A stretch of 64,000 nt of DNA, taken from Cohnella rhizosphaerae (GTDB lineage: Bacteria; Bacillota; Bacilli; Paenibacillales; Paenibacillaceae). The translations under genes and the position numbers were made by a program. The notes beneath the pieces were generated by a model. The model saw only the letters and a program-made list of their open reading frames with translations. It had not been told where the DNA came from and did not search any database. Positions 8,833 to 16,228 of this stretch are shown piece after piece (position 1 is the stretch's first letter; every line of letters begins with the position of its first letter). The DNA lies in contig NZ_JAPDIA010000001.1 of NCBI RefSeq assembly GCF_029525575.1, positions 620,001 to 684,000 on the forward strand. The letters run 5' to 3'.

Positions 8833-9509
8833 TCATTTTGTTCTCCATGGTTCGGCTTTTTCGCCGAGTTTATAAGTTCGAATACGCGTTGAACCCGACG
8901 CGACCGCCAACCAGGCATCGTCAATCAACTCATGGAGCATCTTGCGCGCATACTGCAAACTGATACTAACGGCAAACTGATTTCTTCAGGAGTAAACGAC
9001 CTCTTATAGCCTACGGCAAGACGAACGATCTCACGTTTGAGCAATGAAAGCTCGGATCGATCGCTCGTTTTGAAATCGCCATACAGCTTGCCCATCACTT
9101 GCCATACAAACTGCTGGCATTTCCGCGGGTGCTCCCTGATCATATCCAGCGGTATTCGAAAAACTTTCCATCCGTCCAACGTCAGCTGATTCTGCCGATC
9201 CCGTTCGTACTCGAAGGTGCGCCGATTGACATGTTTGCCGTGCGTCGCAAAATCGTCGATCTCCCAATCGATAAGATGCGGCGGCCGTACATAGGCAAAA
9301 TCAAGGTAGAAGGAGCCGTCCCGGTGGCTCGGAACTTCAAATTCGGCATGCAGAAAATCAAAGTTGCCACTTAGCGGCCACCAGATATTTTTGGCGAACA
9401 GCTTCTCGGATTCTCCATGCCCTTCCAGAAGACGGCGACGCGATTCCCCGGCCCGGCCTTTCGCCTGATCCGCCATCCAAAACGCATGTCGATTTTCGAA
9501 CATATCCAT
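8833..9509 (-). CDS. DUF559-like (PD-(D/E)XK fold) protein with C-terminal DNA-binding-like tail, one frame break
   Basis: The core has the pattern of DUF559/Vsr-like nucleases: an early FAKNIWWPLSGNFDFLHAEF, DFAYVRPPHLIDWEIDDFAT (Asp, then E-x-D), HGKHVNRRTFEYERDRQNQL and the closing LDGWKVFRIPLDMIREHP. The uninterrupted frame ends at 8925 with an unlikely tail. If one base is missing near 8965 (on the coding strand TTAGTATC should read TTAGGTATC), the frame continues as QYARKMLHELIDDAWLAVAS and GSTRIRTYKLGEKAEPWRTK to a TGA at 8833-8835, giving 225 residues. That tail looks like a genuine folded extension. I infer this repair; it is not seen directly. The biological role is unknown. There is no methyltransferase neighbour, so a restriction system is not indicated. 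Confidence 0.65.
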
Positions 9510-9540
9510 ATCCCTGGCCTCCCTTTATGTACGAAGAACG

Positions 9541-9574
9541 CAAAAAAACCGCCAACTCCATTCGGAGAGGCGGT
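9541..9574 (-). terminator. intrinsic terminator of the kdu operon
   Basis: On the minus strand ACCGCCT pairs with AGGCGGT-type arms (9568-9574 with 9548-9553) around an inner CTCC/GGAG stem, followed by seven T's (plus-strand A's 9542-9548). It lies 60 bp after the aldolase stop. Confidence 0.8.
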
Positions 9575-9634
9575 GTGCTTCACTCGCGTTCAATACTTCC
9601 AATACTTTTATAATACTCGGTCCGGCCGGCTTGT

Positions 9635-10285
9635 TCAACCCTTCGCTACCTCATCCGCATACGCCCGCACGAGCTTCGCCAGCGCCTTGAAATCGCCGTC
9701 CGCGACGAGCTTCTTGTCCACCAGGTTGCCGCCCAGGCCGACGGCTACGGCGCCGGCGTCCAGCACGGACCGGATGTTCTGCAGGTTCACGCCTCCGGTC
9801 GCCACCATCGGGATGTGGTTCAGCGGCGCGCGGATCTCTTTGAGGTAACCGATGCCGAGGCTGCCGAGCGGGAATACTTTGACCGCCGTCGCGCCTGCCT
9901 TGTAGGCTGCCACGATCTCGGTCGGCGTCATCGTGCCCGGCCACACCTCGATGCCCTGCTCGACGCCGAAGCGGACGACCTCAAGATCGAGGTTCGGCGA
10001 GATGATATACTCCGCCCCCGCCGCCGCAGCTTCCTTGGCTTGCCCCAGATCGAGCACCGTGCCCGCGCCGATCCGCATGCGGCCCTCGTAGCGCTCGCGG
10101 AACCGCGAGATCATGCCGAGCGCGCCGTCGGTGTTAAGCGTCACTTCGAGGAAGACGACGCCTCCCTCCGCCAGCGCTTCCGCCGTCGCATCTCCTTTAT
10201 CCTCCGCGATGCCCCGGATAATGGCGACGATCTTGCTCGCCGCCAGCGACTTCATCAGCTCGCTCTGCTCTCTGCCCGTCGTCAT
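9635..10285 (-). CDS. eda: 2-dehydro-3-deoxy-phosphogluconate (KDPG) / 4-hydroxy-2-oxoglutarate aldolase
   Basis: The 216-residue protein matches class I KDPG aldolases. Visible are KIVAIIRG near residue 18, GGVVFLEVTLN with the catalytic Glu, GAGTVLDLGQAKEAAAAGAE, IISPN, PGTMTPTEI, and the Schiff-base Lys in AVKVFPLG. It cleaves KDPG to pyruvate and glyceraldehyde-3-phosphate, the last step of the kdu/kdg route. The start is ATG 10285, overlapping the kduD stop by four bases (ATGA), so translation is coupled. It is the last gene of the kduI-deoR-kduD-eda operon. A KDG kinase, needed between kduD and this enzyme, is not in the window. Confidence 0.93.
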   Translation of the reverse strand: MTTGREQSELMKSLAASKIVAIIRGIAEDKGDATAEALAEGGVVFLEVTLNTDGALGMISRFRERYEGRMRIGAGTVLDLGQAKEAAAAGAEYIISPNLDLEVVRFGVEQGIEVWPGTMTPTEIVAAYKAGATAVKVFPLGSLGIGYLKEIRAPLNHIPMVATGGVNLQNIRSVLDAGAVAVGLGGNLVDKKLVADGDFKALAKLVRAYADEVAKG

Positions 10286-11031
10286 CGCGCCAGCCAACCT
10301 CCGTCCACGCACAGCACATGGCCGTTGAGATAGTCGGACGCGGCGGAGGCGAGGAACACGACCGGCCCCTTCATGTCTTCGGGCTGACCCCAGCGTCCTG
10401 CCGGGATGCGGTCGGTGATCGACTGATAGCGGGCCTGGTCCGCCACGATCGGCGCCGTATTGTTCGTCGTCATGTAGCCCGGCGCGATCGCGTTGACCTG
10501 GATGCCCTTGCTCGCCCATTCGTTGGCGAGCGCCTTCGTGATGCCCGCGACGCCATGCTTGCTCGCCGTGTAGCCGGGCACGTTGATGCCGCCCTGGAAC
10601 GTCAGCATCGAGGCGATGTTGATGATCTTGCCGCTGCCGCGCGCGATCATATGGCGGCCGGCTAGCTGGCTAAGGAAAAAGACCGCGTTCAGGTTCAGGT
10701 CGATGACGTCGAACCAGTCCTGCGCCGCATGGTCCGCGGCCGGCGTGCGCCGGATCGTCCCCGCGTTGTTCACGAGAATATCGATGCTGCCGTAAAACGA
10801 GAGCGCCTTCTCGAACACGCCCTCCAGCCCATCCAGCTCGCTCAGGTTCGCGGAGATCTGCTCGATCGTCCCGCCCGCTTCGCGTACGGCCGCTACCGTC
10901 GCGTCGCAATTGGAGGAGGCGACCGCCACGATCTTGGCGCCGGCCTCGGCGAGCCCCATCGCCATCGCCTGACCCAGTCCGCCGGATGCGCCGGTGACCA
11001 GCGCCGTCTTGCCGGTTAAGTCGAACAACAT
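10282..11031 (-). CDS. kduD: 2-dehydro-3-deoxy-D-gluconate 5-dehydrogenase (SDR family)
   Basis: The 249-residue short-chain dehydrogenase starts MLFDLTGKTALVTGASGGLG (TGxxxGxG cofactor loop). It has NNAG (DILVNNAGTIRR), the catalytic Ser in INIASMLTFQGG and YTASKHG (YxxxK), and ends in YLNGHVLCVDGGWLAR, the typical KduD ending. It reduces or oxidises between 3-deoxy-D-glycero-2,5-hexodiulosonate and 2-keto-3-deoxygluconate with NAD(H). The position beside kduI and a KDPG aldolase supports KduD over the many other SDRs. The start is ATG 11031, six bases after the DeoR gene's stop. No frame breaks. Confidence 0.92.
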   Translation of the reverse strand: MLFDLTGKTALVTGASGGLGQAMAMGLAEAGAKIVAVASSNCDATVAAVREAGGTIEQISANLSELDGLEGVFEKALSFYGSIDILVNNAGTIRRTPAADHAAQDWFDVIDLNLNAVFFLSQLAGRHMIARGSGKIINIASMLTFQGGINVPGYTASKHGVAGITKALANEWASKGIQVNAIAPGYMTTNNTAPIVADQARYQSITDRIPAGRWGQPEDMKGPVVFLASAASDYLNGHVLCVDGGWLAR

Positions 11032-11036
11032 TGGCT

Positions 11037-11808
11037 CTATCCTTCTTTCTCTTCGTTGATAAGCAATCGGACGCCCGCTTGCCGGTACTGCGCCGCCACC
11101 TCGGGAGAGAGTCCTGCATCGGTGACGATCGCCTCGACCTCGGTCAACTGCGCAAACGTGAACAGCGCTCCCTGCCCAAACTTGTGATGGTCCGCCGTCA
11201 CGTAGGACAGCTGGGCCGTCTCGATGAGGGCGCGCTTCATCTCGCTGAATTCCCCCCGTGTATATCGTGAAGCCGGAGTCCGGCTGAACCCCCGTCGCCG
11301 CGAGAAATGCCTTGCGGATGTTGAGCTTCCGCACGTAAGCGACCGCATCGGCGCCGACCAGCATGTTGCGCACCCGGTAGCCGCCGGGTACGACGAGCCG
11401 AATCGCGTCCTTGCGCACGAGCTCGCTGATGATGACGATGTCGTTGGTCACGACGGTCATCGGCTGGTTCGGCAGCTGCCGGGCCATCTCCTGCGTCGTC
11501 GTGCCGCCGTCGAGCGCGACGATGTCGTTCGGCTCGATCAGGGACACCGCCAGCCTTGCGACCTCCGCCTTCTCGGCGGCATGGCGCGCGACCGGATTTT
11601 TGAGCGACAGGATGCCGAGCTGGTCCGCCTGCGCGAGCACCGCGCCGCCGTGCATCCGCTGCAGCAGCCCCTTTTCCTCGAGCTTCGCCAGATCCTCGCG
11701 GATCGTTTTTCCCGTCACCTCAAGCCGTTCGCTGAGCTCTGCCACCGTCACCTCGTTCGCGGCCAGCAGCATCTCCATGATCATCTCGTGTCTGCGCAGA
11801 GGGTTCAT
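11037..11808 (-). CDS. DeoR-family transcriptional regulator, one frame break
   Basis: The N-terminal winged helix reads RRHEMIMEMLLAANEVTVAE, then LSERLEVTGKTIREDLAKLE and GLLQRMHGGAVL, the classic DeoR signature. The sugar-phosphate-sensing domain follows (DIVALDGGTTTQEMARQLP, then TVVTNDIVIISEL). The frame is lost at six G's on the coding strand (plus-strand C's 11252-11257). With five it continues as TGEFSEMKRALIETAQ and YVTADHHKFGQGALFTFAQL to a stop at 11037, giving 256 residues, the normal family length. It lies inside the kdu operon and probably senses a phosphorylated pathway intermediate and represses the operon through the direct repeats at 12700-12751. Confidence 0.88.
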
Positions 11809-11838
11809 TGCCGAATCTCCAATCCTAGCGATTTCCTT

Positions 11839-12672
11839 CTATTTTATATCTTTCATCGCGACGGCATCCATATCCTCGAAAATTTGATTTTCGCCGGCCA
11901 TGCCCCAGATGAACGTATAGCTGCTCGTGCCGACGCCGCTGTGGATCGACCAGCTCGGCGAGATGACGCTCTGCTCGTTGCGCACGGCCAGGTGGCGCGT
12001 CTCCTGCGGCTCGCCCATCAGGTGGAAGACGACGCCGTCCTCCGGCATGTCGAAGTAGAAATAAACCTCGGAGCGGCGGTTGTGCGTATGGCAGGGCATC
12101 GTGTTCCACATGCTGCCGTCCTTGAGCAGCGTCATGCCCATGACCAGCTGGCAGCTCTGGATGCCGCCGGTGTGAATGTAGCGATAAATCGTGCGTTCGT
12201 TCGAATTGGTCAGGCTGCCGAGGTGGTTCGGCGAAGCTTCGCTGATCGCGGCCTTCACCGTCGGGTACGTCTTGTGGGCGGGCGTCGAGTTCAAATAGAA
12301 CTTGGCCGGCTGCGCGCCGTCGTCGCTCGCGAACAGCACTTCCTTGGCTCCGAGGCCGATGTAAAGGCAATCCTTGCTCGCCATCGCGTACGTTTCGCCG
12401 TCGACCGTTACCGTGCCCGCGCCGCCGACATTGATGATCCCGATCTCGCGGCGTTCCAGGAAGGTAGCGGCGCCGATCGACTTGGCATCTGCTTCAAGCT
12501 TGACTGAGCCCTTCACCGGCAACGCGCCGCCGACGATAAAGCGGTCGACATGCGTGTAGGTGAGCGTCAACTGGTCCGGCTTGAACATCTCCTCGATCAG
12601 GAATTCCTCGCGCAGGCGTGTCGTGTCAAATGCTTTAACTTCACGGGGATGGGATGCATAGCGGTTTTCCAT
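11839..12672 (-). CDS. kduI: 5-keto-4-deoxyuronate isomerase (4-deoxy-L-threo-5-hexosulose-uronate ketol-isomerase)
   Basis: The 277-residue cupin protein begins MENRYASHPREVKAFDTTRL, as KduI proteins do. It keeps KGSVKLEADAKSIGAATFLE, GLGAKEVLF, and the zinc-binding region MWNTMPCHTHNRRSEVYFYF (His-x-His, Glu), with a further His in SIHSGVG. It ends in FIWGMAGENQIFEDMDAV. It isomerises 4-deoxy-L-threo-5-hexosulose uronate, the spontaneous product of unsaturated uronates released by polysaccharide lyases or unsaturated glucuronyl hydrolases. The start is ATG 12672, preceded by GGAGGA. It is the first gene of the operon. Confidence 0.95.
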   Translation of the reverse strand: MENRYASHPREVKAFDTTRLREEFLIEEMFKPDQLTLTYTHVDRFIVGGALPVKGSVKLEADAKSIGAATFLERREIGIINVGGAGTVTVDGETYAMASKDCLYIGLGAKEVLFASDDGAQPAKFYLNSTPAHKTYPTVKAAISEASPNHLGSLTNSNERTIYRYIHTGGIQSCQLVMGMTLLKDGSMWNTMPCHTHNRRSEVYFYFDMPEDGVVFHLMGEPQETRHLAVRNEQSVISPSWSIHSGVGTSSYTFIWGMAGENQIFEDMDAVAMKDIK

Positions 12673-12689
12673 AAATTAAATCCTCCAAT

Positions 12690-12751
12690 TGTTTATTTTG
12701 GTTCATAAAAGTTCGGATAGGTTTATTTTAATGCAACTTAGGTTCATTTAC
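12690..12751 (-). promoter_or_regulatory. helically phased direct repeats upstream of kduI (candidate DeoR operators)
   Basis: On the plus strand GGTTCATAAAA (12700), GGTTTATTTTA (12720) and GGTTCATTTAC (12741) recur every 20-21 bp, i.e. on one face of the helix. This is typical of DeoR-family operators. They lie just upstream of the kduI ribosome binding site. Function is inferred from position and spacing. Confidence 0.5.
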
Positions 12752-12763
12752 AACCTAAAAAAG

Positions 12764-12777
12764 AAAAAGCGCTTTGT
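12764..12777. promoter_or_regulatory. candidate cre (CcpA) site upstream of kduI
   Basis: AAAAAGCGCTTTGT shares the full palindromic core AAAGCGCTTT with the catabolite-responsive element but misses the flanking TG/CA. It is weaker than the sites at 52359 and 55745. Confidence 0.35.
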
Positions 12778-12825
12778 TGCACGCGTAAAATGCAGCCTGC
12801 GACCTTTGTTTGCGCATTAGCGTGC

Positions 12826-13010
12826 AGCGAACGGACCGAGGAGCCCTTATTTTTATTCCGATCACGATTTATGGCTTGCCCGCGGACCCAGGCGCCGCTA
12901 TCGCGGGCTTGACGGCGCTTTTTTAGCCTTCATCCAGGCTCATAAGGTCTCCCCGGTCCGAAACGCTCGCAAAAATACGGTTTTTACGAAAATAGCGCTT
13001 CCTGAGTCCG
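12826..13010 (-). repeat. compound inverted intergenic element, copy A
   Basis: Read on the minus strand it contains four ~20-bp motifs related to CGGACTCAGGAGACGCTATT. Two are direct (starting CGGACTCAGGAAGCGC and CGGACCGGGGAGACCT, 50 bp apart) and two inverted (ending GCGCCTGGGTCCG and GGGCTCCTCGGTCCG). Two more copies are at 44818 and 52617. It stands ~150 bp upstream of kduI. A T6 run after GGCGC sits in its middle. Confidence 0.75.
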
Positions 13011-13560
13011 ATACTCGCTGATGAACAAACACTCGACACATGCGCCGCTTCGTCACATTAGTCCTATGTAGGAACAAATCCACTCGATCCAATCGCCCCT
13101 GCGTCACATAGTCCTATGTAGGAACAAATCCACTCGATCCAAGCGCCACTGCGTCACATAGTCCTATGTAGGAACAAATCCACTCGATCCAAGCGCCCCT
13201 GCGTCACATAGTCCTATGTAGGAACAAATCCACTCGATCCAAGCGCCCCTGCGTCACATAGTCCTATGTAGGAACAAATCCACTCGATCCAAGCGCCCCT
13301 GCGTCACATAGTCCTTTGTAGGAACAAACCCACTCGATCCAAGCGCCCCTGCGTCACATAGTCCTATGTAGGAACAAATCCGCTCGCTCTACACGTCTCT
13401 GCTTCACATTAGTCCTATGTAGGAACAAATCCACTCGATCCAAGCGCCCCTGCGTCACATAGTCCTATGTAGGAACAAATCCGCTCGCTCTACACGTCTC
13501 TGCTTCGTATTAGTCCTATGTACGAACAACCCACTCGATCCAAGCGCCGCTTCGTAGAGT
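13011..13560. repeat. 50-bp tandem repeat array, about 10 copies
   Basis: GTCCTATGTAGGAACAAATC recurs at 13061, 13111, 13161, 13211, 13261, 13311 (one change), 13361, 13412, 13462 and 13513 (changed). A partial copy precedes the first. Several units are identical. The period of 50-51 bp is not kept in a reading frame, so it is non-coding. The right end abuts the 3' end of the group II intron. There are no unique spacers, so it is not a CRISPR array. Confidence 0.92.
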
Positions 13561-13624
13561 AGAGAACTGAAATTTCATCGGAGGGCGCAAGCCCTCCTTT
13601 TACTTTTCCAGCTCCCCCTGCATC

Positions 13625-13658
13625 AAACCGGACGTGAGGTTTTCCCTCATCCGGCTTT
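13625..13658 (-). ncRNA. group II intron domain V
   Basis: On the minus strand AAAGCCGGATGAGGGAAAAC is followed by CTCACGTCCGGTTT. This is a 34-base hairpin with the AGC catalytic triad, a GAAA-type tetraloop and the central bulge, matching domain V. It lies just downstream of the maturase gene, as expected. Confidence 0.85.
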
Positions 13659-13695
13659 CCGATGTTCTTCGTCCTTCAGCGTTACGGTACTCTCT

Positions 13696-15000
13696 TTAGC
13701 TGGCGAGTTTCTTTAGTCCTGCAAGCTGTGCCGCCATGGCGGCTTGCCTGGACTTGCTGTGTTTCTTACGACGGTTGCGCTTCTTGTTCCAGAACAGCAT
13801 GAGGCGTTTTCGGATGTACCAGTCGATCTTGTTCAGGAATGGGTCGGCAAAGGAATCAAGCGCGTAGTAGTTCTTCCACCCCTGTATCTTGGGGTTCAGT
13901 TCCGCCACCATCTGGTTCATCGTCCAGTACAGGCGATTTCTCGGCTCGGTCGCTTCCTTCACCTTCTGTCTCATGCTCTTCATCGCCTTCTTGGACGGGT
14001 AGCTGCGGAGGATAGACACCGTTTTGTTTCCTTTCAGCTTCTTCGGTATTTTCCGGTGATGCATCCCCAGAAAATCGAATCCCTGTTTGTCGTCCCACAG
14101 GTTGATGAGCTTCGACTTTTCCCTGTTCATCTCGACTTCTAGCTTTCCGAATACCGCCTTGAGCACGTCAATCGCTCTTAGCGCTTGTTCCTTGTTTCTG
14201 CACAGGATCACAAGATCATCGGCGTATCTCACCATCGTTCCCGTCTCTGCGAACTTCTTCTCCCAGATGGTATCCAGGTAGTTCAGATACAGATTTGAAA
14301 GTAACGGGGAGATGACGCCGCCCTGCGGACTTCCCAGGTTGGTTTCGTGAAACTGATCATCCTTCACGAATCCTGCTTTCAGCCACTGTCGGATCAGCTT
14401 CAGTACCCTTCGGTCACTGATCCGCTGCTCCACCAGTTGCATCAGTTTGTCATGGGCAATGTTGTCAAAGTAGCCGCGAATGTCGATGTCGACCACCCAG
14501 TAGACGCCCTTCTTCACCGCTCGGCGGATATGCCGAATCGCCCCATGCTGGCTGCGCTTGGGTCTGAATCCGTATGAGCAGTCTTTGAAGTCCGCTTCGG
14601 AGATCGGTTCCACCACGATTTTCGTCGCCATTTGCACGACTCTGTCCCGGATCGCCGGAATGCCCAGCGGCCGCATCTTGCCGTCCGCTTTCGGAATCTC
14701 CTTGCGCCTTGCCGGTAGTGGGCGATATTCTCCGTTCCTGAGTGTCGTCTGGATTTCGTCCACAAATCGTTCTTCGCCGATGACTTTCACGATGTGGTCG
14801 ATGGTCATTCCATCCACCCCACCGCTTCCGCCGTTTCCCTTGACTCTCTTCCATGCTTCCCATAGGATGTCGCTGCGGTGTATCTTGTCGTATAACGCAT
14901 GAAATCGCCGCCGCGGATTTTCCTTGGCTGCAAGGCTTAGTGCTTGTTGGAGTTTTTGAGCTTTAGCTTTGGCGTCGTTAGCAGGTTGACCTGCATTCAC
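13696..15000 (-). CDS. ltrA: group II intron reverse transcriptase/maturase
   Basis: The 434-residue protein has the ordered RT blocks: GNGGSGGVDGMTIDHIVKVI (RT1), RPLGIPAIRDRVVQMA (RT2), SYGFRPKRSQHGAIRHI (RT2a/3), WVVDIDIRGYFDNIAHDKLM (RT3), GSPQGGVISPLLSNLYLNYL (RT4), MVRYADDLVILC with the catalytic YADD (RT5), and FDFLGMHHRKIPKK (RT7). The maturase (group_II X) domain follows, with GWKNYYALDSFADPFLNKID. The protein stops soon after a basic tail, with no HNH endonuclease, as in class C intron proteins. The frame is intact and the YADD motif is present, so it may be active. It splices and mobilises the host intron. Confidence 0.95.
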   Translation of the reverse strand: MNAGQPANDAKAKAQKLQQALSLAAKENPRRRFHALYDKIHRSDILWEAWKRVKGNGGSGGVDGMTIDHIVKVIGEERFVDEIQTTLRNGEYRPLPARRKEIPKADGKMRPLGIPAIRDRVVQMATKIVVEPISEADFKDCSYGFRPKRSQHGAIRHIRRAVKKGVYWVVDIDIRGYFDNIAHDKLMQLVEQRISDRRVLKLIRQWLKAGFVKDDQFHETNLGSPQGGVISPLLSNLYLNYLDTIWEKKFAETGTMVRYADDLVILCRNKEQALRAIDVLKAVFGKLEVEMNREKSKLINLWDDKQGFDFLGMHHRKIPKKLKGNKTVSILRSYPSKKAMKSMRQKVKEATEPRNRLYWTMNQMVAELNPKIQGWKNYYALDSFADPFLNKIDWYIRKRLMLFWNKKRNRRKKHSKSRQAAMAAQLAGLKKLAS

Positions 15001-15532
15001 TGACTCTTACCTCCTCCAAGTACATGAACAAAGCAGGGGCCCTTCCCTCCATGAGGTTTTGTTGTCCTCACTTCATCGGTACTATGGCCCCCCTCCGACT
15101 CCCTTCCCGCAGCTCGCCACTTCACCTTTTGGACTTATAGGTCTGCTCCTTACGAAAAAAGAAAATTTCGTGCGGGGGGGGAGGGTCTCCCTAGTTCCAG
15201 ACACAACTTTCTCGGCATGCCGTTCCCCGTACACCGGAGAGTTCTTCCGCGCTGCGCTTCCAAGGGCTTCACGCGTTCCATGGCCTTCGCCCATGTGACC
15301 GGGGCTCGACTCTCTCTTGTCCCTTTCGGGTCTTTTTTTTGACGATGCGGCAGGATTCACTTCATGTTACGGCCTGTCGATTTGCTCGCACTCCGCAGAG
15401 TTACTTTGTCACGGGGCTTCAACCTTAGGATCTCTCCACCAGTTGCCCGTCAGCTACGAGGCGACTTGGCTCTTACCTCGACCGGACTTCCACCGGCTAG
15501 TTGTGCCTAGCTTGGCTAGGCGCGCTTCGCAT

Positions 15533-15566
15533 AAAAAAAGCCACGCGTCCTTTTGGACGCATGACT
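15533..15566 (-). terminator. intrinsic terminator of the 17052-15647 gene pair; intron target site
   Basis: On the minus strand AGTCATGCGTCC and GGACGCGTGGCT pair over 12 bp with two G-U pairs and an AAAA loop, followed by seven T's. The group II intron begins about eight bases after the T-run. Confidence 0.85.
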
Positions 15567-15646
15567 TTTCAACGTTCTATGCCTTTCGTTGACACTTTTC
15601 TCGTTGACGCTTTTCGCTCGGTACCGTTCCCTCTCCCGCTTCTTAC

Positions 15647-16228
15647 TTACATTTCCCCGGCCCTTGCCGCCGCATACTCGCGACCGAACCTACTTACCCG
15701 CATGACCAGCCAAATCCCCGCCACGAACTGGCCGAGGCCCGCCAGCACTGCAATTCCGGTCACCAATCCGTGCCATCCGTTCAAGCTGAAGGGCAGCACG
15801 AACAGCATGACGGCGCCCATGGCGAGACTTGTATTCCACACGGCGCGGAACGCTCGGGCCGAATCGAAGAGACCAATCGAGGCAGCCGTGCGCTCGAATC
15901 CCTCGCAAATGCCGTATAGCAGCGCAAGCAAACCAAGCAGCGAAAGCCCGATCGGAAGCAAAGCGGGCAGCGAGTAATATCGATTCACCTGTGCGATCGT
16001 CGCGGCTACCGGCATAACGCCCGCAAGCTCGGCGATCGCCCCGATGAGCAGAATGACTGCCGCGATTTTCGCGATCCCGAACGCCGGCTGACGAACCGGC
16101 TGATTGGCGAGGCCAATCAGAATTAATATAAAGCCAAGCGCGTCCGGCAGCAGGTCGAAATTATTCAACCGAAAGTCGAACAGCATCAGTCCCAGTCCCC
16201 AAGCGATCTGCGAGCAAGCGGTCCTCAT
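15647..16228 (-). CDS. uncharacterised integral membrane protein
   Basis: The 193-residue protein is strongly hydrophobic, with about five to six predicted membrane segments: LLPDALGFILILIGLA, IAAVILLIGAIAELAGVMPV, ALLPIGLSLLGLLALLYGIC, MGAVMLFVLPFSL, and GIAVLAGLGQFVAGIWLVMR. The first ATG overlaps the stop of the upstream gene by four bases (ATGA), so the two are translated together. I do not recognise a family. The early LMLFDFRLNNFDLLPDALGF, with FD..LPD, resembles small membrane proteins of spore-formers of unknown role. It is the last gene before the terminator at 15533-15566. Confidence 0.75.
   Translation of the reverse strand: MRTACSQIAWGLGLMLFDFRLNNFDLLPDALGFILILIGLANQPVRQPAFGIAKIAAVILLIGAIAELAGVMPVAATIAQVNRYYSLPALLPIGLSLLGLLALLYGICEGFERTAASIGLFDSARAFRAVWNTSLAMGAVMLFVLPFSLNGWHGLVTGIAVLAGLGQFVAGIWLVMRVSRFGREYAAARAGEM

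Larger units (their letters stand above)
13556..15525 (-). mobile_element. group II intron, probably class C (boundaries approximate)
   Basis: The element is about 1.97 kb. It holds a maturase/reverse transcriptase gene without endonuclease domain, a recognisable domain V (13625-13658), a domain VI-like hairpin (GGAGGGCTTGCGCCCTCC on the minus strand, 13581-13598), and ~500 bases of structured RNA upstream of the gene. The 5' side begins near GCGCGCCTAGCC on the minus strand, directly after the T-run of an intrinsic terminator (15533-15566). Insertion after terminator hairpins is the known habit of class C introns. The 3' exon is the 50-bp repeat array. The first bases differ from the usual GTGYG, so the 5' end may be off by a few bases. 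Confidence 0.8.

Noticed and set aside
13011..13560. Possible CRISPR array from the regularly spaced repeats
   Set aside because: The whole 50-bp unit is repeated; there are no unique spacers, and no cas genes were found nearby.
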